From Nocardioides mangrovi (GTDB lineage: Bacteria; Actinomycetota; Actinomycetes; Propionibacteriales; Nocardioidaceae): a stretch of DNA of 63,123 nucleotides. A program made the translations under genes and the position numbers. The notes beneath the pieces are model-generated. The model made no database searches. It was not told the DNA's origin and saw only the letters and a list, made by a program, of their open reading frames with translations. The stretch spans positions 1-63,123 of the forward strand of contig NZ_JAIQZJ010000021.1 in the NCBI RefSeq assembly GCF_020073815.1. Direction: 5' to 3'. Shown piece after piece: positions 59,418 to 63,123 of the stretch. Positions within the stretch are counted from its first letter, which is position 1; every line of letters starts with the position of its first letter.

Positions 59418-60622
59418 TCGTCGAGGTACGCGACCTGGAGGATGCCCAGGCACATCTCGTCGGTGCTCCCCTCGGCCCAGATCACGTAGCGCTCGTCCTG
59501 TCCCTGGAACGCCGGCAGCCGGTCGCGCAACCACTGCTGGTGCTGGCAGGTGACCTTGACCGTGTCGAAGGGCTGGAGCACGACGGGATCGATCGGCTTG
59601 GTGCCCTGGTTGTCGAAGTCCCAGATCGGGATGTCGAGGATGGTCCGGGCGTGGTCGGTGCCCGGGTTGGTCTCGACCTTGATCTTGCGACCGAGCAGGT
59701 GCATGTGGCCGGCCACCCCGATCACCTGCATGGGACGCCCGATGGTGCGGGTGCACGAGGTGGTGTTGGACGGCTTCACGTCGGTGTTGCAGAGCAGGTG
59801 CAGCAGGGTGTTGGTGTTGCCGGCGTCGCCGAAGCGCGCCATCACGTCCGCCACCGCTGCGTCCCGGTCGCACAGCGGCGACTCGTCGTGGCCGGGCCGG
59901 CAGGGCAGCTCGACCGGGGCCGGGAGCAGGTAGGTGTGCAGTGCGGTGAGGTCGCGGTTGCCGTTCATCCACCGGATCTGCGTGCTGGAGCGATCGGGTG
60001 CCGCTCCCTTGAGCAGGTTGTAGTGGACCTGCATGACGATCCGCGAGCCGGCCTCCATGCGGGTGCCGTAGCCGTCCTTGGTCTTCACCTCGTCGCCGCC
60101 GGGCGCCCAGGCGCCGAGCCAGCCGGCGTCGTCGACGTTGGTGAACTCGCCGTCGAGGCCGGTGCCGCCGAAGCAGGTCCAGCCCTCGTCGGGAGTCTCG
60201 GCGTCCTTGGCCTCGGCCTCGGCGACCTGCTCGGGCGGGACGCGGAAGAGGATCACGTGGTGGACGACGTCCGGGTTGCCGGGCAGCACGTTGGTGCCGG
60301 TGAGCCAGGTGTCCTTCGTCAGCTTCGGGTCGAGCAGGAAGCAGCGGTAGTCGTCGGTGCCGACGCCGTTGGGCGCCGAGGGCGTGTAGTCCTCCGGCAT
60401 CGTCACCGTCATCCGGTGCTCGCCGTCGCGCAGTGGCAGCAGCTTGCCGGGCTCGATCGCCGCAAGCTGGCTGGCCTGGACCTCGGGCGGGTCGACGGGG
60501 TTGAGGATCTCGACCGGCGAGCCGGTACGGCGGTCCGCGTCCTCCTGGACGCAGCCGGCCAGCGGAAGGGCGAGCACGAGCGCGCCGACGAGTGCCCCGA
60601 GCCTCCGCAGCGAGCGGTTCAT
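59414..60622 (-). CDS. Copper type II (PHM-like) monooxygenase lipoprotein
   Basis: 402 residues. Lipobox PLAGC (Cys24) places it outside the membrane. The copper ligands of peptidylglycine monooxygenase-type enzymes appear in order: tandem His in VVHHVILF, His in VMQVHYN, His-x-His in AGHMHLLG, and Met in STDEMCLGI. Several Cys pairs (YRCFLL, WTCFGG, LPCRPGHDESPLCD, TSCTRT) suggest disulfides. A genuine ascorbate- or alternative-reductant-dependent copper hydroxylase is likely; substrate unknown. Overlaps the HIT gene start by four bases. Confidence 0.85.
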   Translation of the reverse strand: MNRSLRRLGALVGALVLALPLAGCVQEDADRRTGSPVEILNPVDPPEVQASQLAAIEPGKLLPLRDGEHRMTVTMPEDYTPSAPNGVGTDDYRCFLLDPKLTKDTWLTGTNVLPGNPDVVHHVILFRVPPEQVAEAEAKDAETPDEGWTCFGGTGLDGEFTNVDDAGWLGAWAPGGDEVKTKDGYGTRMEAGSRIVMQVHYNLLKGAAPDRSSTQIRWMNGNRDLTALHTYLLPAPVELPCRPGHDESPLCDRDAAVADVMARFGDAGNTNTLLHLLCNTDVKPSNTTSCTRTIGRPMQVIGVAGHMHLLGRKIKVETNPGTDHARTILDIPIWDFDNQGTKPIDPVVLQPFDTVKVTCQHQQWLRDRLPAFQGQDERYVIWAEGSTDEMCLGILQVAYLDD

Positions 60623-60957
60623 CCCGGCGGCCAGGTCATGGAGCGTCCTGCGAGGAGGTGCAGGTGGGTGTGGAACACGGTCTGGCCGACACCGGCGCCG
60701 GTGTTGAAGACGATCCGGTAGTCGTCGTACCCCTCGGCGGTCGCGACGGCCGCGGCGGTCGTGACCAGCTCGGCGGACGCGGCCGGGTCGCCCGCGGCCA
60801 GCTCGGCGGCGTTGGCGTAGTGGTCGCGCGGCACCACGAGCACGTGCAGGGGCGCCTGCGGGTTGATGTCGCGGAACGCGATCGTCCGCTGGGTGGTGTG
60901 CACGACCTCGCCGGGGATCTCCCCCGCCACGATCTTGCAGAACAGGCAGTCCGCCAC
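60619..60957 (-). CDS. HIT-family nucleotide-binding protein
   Basis: 112 residues, HINT-type. Zinc-side MADCLFCKIVAGEIP and the catalytic triad HTHLHLLAG are intact. Hydrolyses adenosine phosphoramidates or related nucleotides. In many actinobacteria a HIT gene lies upstream of phoH, so the arsenic genes appear inserted between them. Confidence 0.93.
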   Translation of the reverse strand: MADCLFCKIVAGEIPGEVVHTTQRTIAFRDINPQAPLHVLVVPRDHYANAAELAAGDPAASAELVTTAAAVATAEGYDDYRIVFNTGAGVGQTVFHTHLHLLAGRSMTWPPG

Positions 60958-61054
60958 GTCTCCTCCTGGTCCTCTGGGCCGAGGGTAGACCGAACGACGT
61001 CGACACGCGGCCGATCACCCGGCCAGACCGGCACCGGACCGGGAGGATTGGCCC

Positions 61055-61966
61055 ATGACCCGTCGTACCCGGCTCGCCGTCGTCCTCACCACCTCCCTGC
61101 TGGCCGCGGGCGGGCTGGCGGGATGCAACGACTCGGGCGACGACCAGAGCCCGGCCAGCGGGCCGACGAAGCACCACACCAGGGCGACGGACGGCGGCGC
61201 GACCGACGACGCGGGTGACGACGGTGGCAGCGACGACAGCGGGGACACCACGACCGTCCCGGTCTACTTCGTCGGCGACACGCCGCAGGGGACGCGGCTC
61301 TACCGCGAGTTCCGCAAGGTCGCCGCCGACGGCTCGGCCGGCGCCGCGCTCAGCCTCGCCGCGTCCGGCGACGCGCTCGACCCCGACTACGGCACGCTGC
61401 TGCCCGCAGGCACCTTCGGCGACATCACGTACGACGAGCAGATCGTCGTCCCGCTCCCCGACGACTCCTGGACCCGGCTGCCGGACGGCATGAGCGAGCG
61501 CGACGCGCTGATGGCGATCCAGCAGATCGTCTACACCGTGCAGGGCGTGCTGCAGCGACGGAGCCCGGTGGTCTTCACCGACGGCGACGGCAACCAGACC
61601 CAGATCTTCGGGGTCGCGTCCGAGGACGGCTTCTCCGAGGCCGACCCGATCAGGACGCTCGCGCTGATGAGCGTCACCTCCCCCGAGACCGACCAGAGCG
61701 TGTCCGGCACGCTGCACGCGTCCGGCGTCGGCAGCTCCTTCGAGGCCAACGTGGTGTGGCGGATCCAGGACGCCGGCGGCGACACCGTCAAGGACGGCTC
61801 GGCCACCGCCGCGGGCTGGATGGACAAGCTCTACCCGTGGTCGACCGACATCGACGTGAGCGACCTCGACGCCGGGACCTACACGTTCGTCGCGAGCACC
61901 GACGACCCGTCGGGCGGCGAGGGCGCCGGTCCGACCGTCGACACCAAGGAGTTCACGGTCGGGTGA
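61055..61966 (+). CDS. GerMN / Gmad2-type lipoprotein
   Basis: 303 residues. Lipobox GLAGC (Cys24), an Asp/Gly/Thr linker, a GerMN-like domain (about 70-190, VPVYFVGDTPQGTRLYREFRKV...ALSLAASGDALDPDYGTLLPAG), then a Gmad2 immunoglobulin-like domain (VTSPETDQSVSGTLHASGVGSSFEANVVWRIQDAG). In firmicutes GerM serves spore-related functions; in actinobacteria these proteins are surface lipoproteins of unknown role, sometimes in lpqB-type loci. Good GGGAGGA ribosome site. Confidence 0.85.
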   Translation: MTRRTRLAVVLTTSLLAAGGLAGCNDSGDDQSPASGPTKHHTRATDGGATDDAGDDGGSDDSGDTTTVPVYFVGDTPQGTRLYREFRKVAADGSAGAALSLAASGDALDPDYGTLLPAGTFGDITYDEQIVVPLPDDSWTRLPDGMSERDALMAIQQIVYTVQGVLQRRSPVVFTDGDGNQTQIFGVASEDGFSEADPIRTLALMSVTSPETDQSVSGTLHASGVGSSFEANVVWRIQDAGGDTVKDGSATAAGWMDKLYPWSTDIDVSDLDAGTYTFVASTDDPSGGEGAGPTVDTKEFTVG

Positions 61967-62991
61967 TCCTCACTCACCGCCGGCTCAACCGGACCCTGCT
62001 GCGCCGCCAGCACCTCCTCGAGCGCAGCGACCTCACGGCCGCCGACCTGGTCGAGCACCTCGTCGGGGTGCAGGCGCAGGAGGTGCTCCCGCCGTACGTC
62101 GGGCTGCACGCGCGGCTCCGCTCCTTCGACCCGTACGACGTCGCGCGGGGTCTCGAGGACCGCAGCCTGGTCCGGCTGCTGACCCTGCGCGGCACCATCC
62201 ACCTGCACACCGCCGCCGACGCCCTCGCGCTCCGGCCGTGGACGCAGCCCGCGCTCGACAAGGTGCTGCGCCACCACGCGCCCGTCGACCGGCTCGCCCT
62301 GGAGGCGGCGGTCGACGAGGCGCTCGCCGACGGTGCGGTCACCCAGCGCGAGCTCTCCACCGCGCTCGCCGAGCAACTGCCCGACGTACCTGCCTCCGAC
62401 CTCGGCGTGCTCGCGCGCGGCGTCGTCCCCCTGGTGCAGCTGCCGCCGCGCGGGGGCTGGCACGCACCGGGCGGGATCTCCTACGACCACCTGGGCCGCT
62501 GGCTCGGCGAGGAGCCGGCCGCCCCGGACCTCCCGGAGCTGGTGCGCCGCTACCTGCGCGCGTTCGGCCCGGCGGGCGCCGCCGACATGACGGCGTGGTC
62601 CGGGGTGACCCGCCTCGGTCCCGTGCTCGCCGGGATGGAGGACCTGACCCGCCACGAGGACGAGCGCGGCCGCACGCTCTACGACGTCGCCGACGGCGTC
62701 CTGGAGGACGAGGACGCACCCGCGCCGGTGCGGCTGCTCGGCACCTACGACAACGTCTGGCTCTCCCACGCCGACCGCGACCGTGTCACCGCCCCCGACA
62801 AGCGCCGTCACTGGATGGGCGCCAACGGCGGGGTCGCGATGGTGGTCCTGGTGGACGGGATGCTGGAGGGTCTGTGGCGGGTGGTCGACGACCGGGTGGA
62901 GATCGTGGAGCTGCTGCGCGACCTGACGCCCGCGGAGCGTCGCGAGCTCGACGCCGAGGTGGAGCGGACGGACGCGCTCCTCGGCAGCTGA
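61963..62991 (+). CDS. HTH_42 / AlkZ-like winged-helix DNA-binding protein
   Basis: 342 residues of the HTH_42 family, which includes the DNA glycosylases AlkZ and AlkX (YcaQ). The catalytic-type QxQ motif is present as Gln37-Ala-Gln39 (LVGVQAQEVLPP), with TIHLHTA shortly after. Such enzymes excise or unhook alkylated or cross-linked bases. GTG start overlaps the lipoprotein stop (GTGA). Classed as a repair glycosylase candidate; the family has uncharacterised branches. Confidence 0.82.
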   Translation: MILTHRRLNRTLLRRQHLLERSDLTAADLVEHLVGVQAQEVLPPYVGLHARLRSFDPYDVARGLEDRSLVRLLTLRGTIHLHTAADALALRPWTQPALDKVLRHHAPVDRLALEAAVDEALADGAVTQRELSTALAEQLPDVPASDLGVLARGVVPLVQLPPRGGWHAPGGISYDHLGRWLGEEPAAPDLPELVRRYLRAFGPAGAADMTAWSGVTRLGPVLAGMEDLTRHEDERGRTLYDVADGVLEDEDAPAPVRLLGTYDNVWLSHADRDRVTAPDKRRHWMGANGGVAMVVLVDGMLEGLWRVVDDRVEIVELLRDLTPAERRELDAEVERTDALLGS

Positions 62992-63006
62992 GGGCTCTCA
63001 CTGGTT

Positions 63007-63053
63007 GACCCTGGGGGTGGACGAGGCGAATCGTCTTGTCTGCACCCCGGGTC
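63007..63053 (+). terminator. Probable hairpin after the AlkZ-like gene
   Basis: GACCC-T-GGGGGTG (63007-63019) faces CACCCCGGGTC (63043-63053), with an inner GACGA/TCGTC stem between. It begins 16 bases after the stop. The remaining bases to 63123 show no convincing gene; a short open minus-strand frame there cannot be assigned. Confidence 0.45.
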
Positions 63054-63123
63054 TGCTGGGTCACTGCCGAGCTGAGCGAGTCGCTCTTCGGGGACGACCT
63101 GGCTGAGAGTTGCAGGGCCTGGT

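Noticed and set aside
63054..63123. Possible gene or IS fragment at the right edge
   Set aside because: Two minus-strand frames are open for about 40 codons but show no family motif, and the sequence is cut by the window end.

Overview
The window looks like a chromosomal segment from a high-GC Gram-positive actinobacterium, most likely Nocardioides or another Nocardioidaceae. The reasons are GC-rich third codon positions, many GTG/TTG starts, one- to four-base stop/start overlaps, a tyrS gene beside an rRNA operon, enzymes for 10-methyl branched fatty acids, and an actinobacterial housekeeping order. The genus is inference. No prophage, CRISPR array, insertion sequence or secondary-metabolite cluster was found.

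Layout. 1-7.3 kb: the 5' end of a 16S rRNA gene (minus) with its leader and promoter, tyrS, a Ser/Thr kinase and a large cytoplasmic hybrid histidine kinase. 7.2-18.9 kb: tRNA-Met; a giant secreted beta-propeller/PKD protein; a PLD-like protein with PPK2; and, divergently, two PAP2 phosphatases, a DUF1206 membrane protein and a diacylglycerol kinase. 19-31 kb: an acyltransferase, tRNA-Asn, the operon dgt - hydroxyacid dehydrogenase - dnaG - small gene, a secreted peptidase-like protein, dus, a lipoprotein and glyS. 31-34.4 kb: a Zur-regulated zinc ABC transporter with zur. 34.4-44.6 kb: uppS between two paralogous sensor kinases, recO, a hydrolase, a MASE1 kinase, and leuA with a leader-peptide attenuator. 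44.7-53.3 kb: flavodoxin-like protein, two septum-formation-type lipoproteins, era, and the 10-methyl fatty acid pair. 53.3-56.5 kb: phoH-ybeY-corC-cytidine-deaminase-like. 56.5-63.1 kb: an arsenic cluster, a PHM-like copper monooxygenase, a HIT protein, a GerMN-type lipoprotein and an AlkZ-like protein.

On the minus strand one can read an old actinobacterial order, HIT - phoH - ybeY - corC - cdd-like - era - leuA - recO - uppS - (zur/znu) - glyS - dus - dgt - dnaG, into which accessory blocks have been inserted: the arsenic genes, the fatty-acid methylation pair, secreted proteins and sensor kinases.

The most informative regulatory signals are a Leu-codon leader peptide upstream of leuA whose hairpin arm can alternatively sequester the leuA ribosome binding site; two Zur-type operators in a bidirectional, apparently leaderless promoter; a MerR-type dyad in a long -35/-10 spacer upstream of a small NTF2-like gene; and operator-like dyads in the ars divergent promoter. 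Several unexplained palindromes and long inverted repeats lie between genes.
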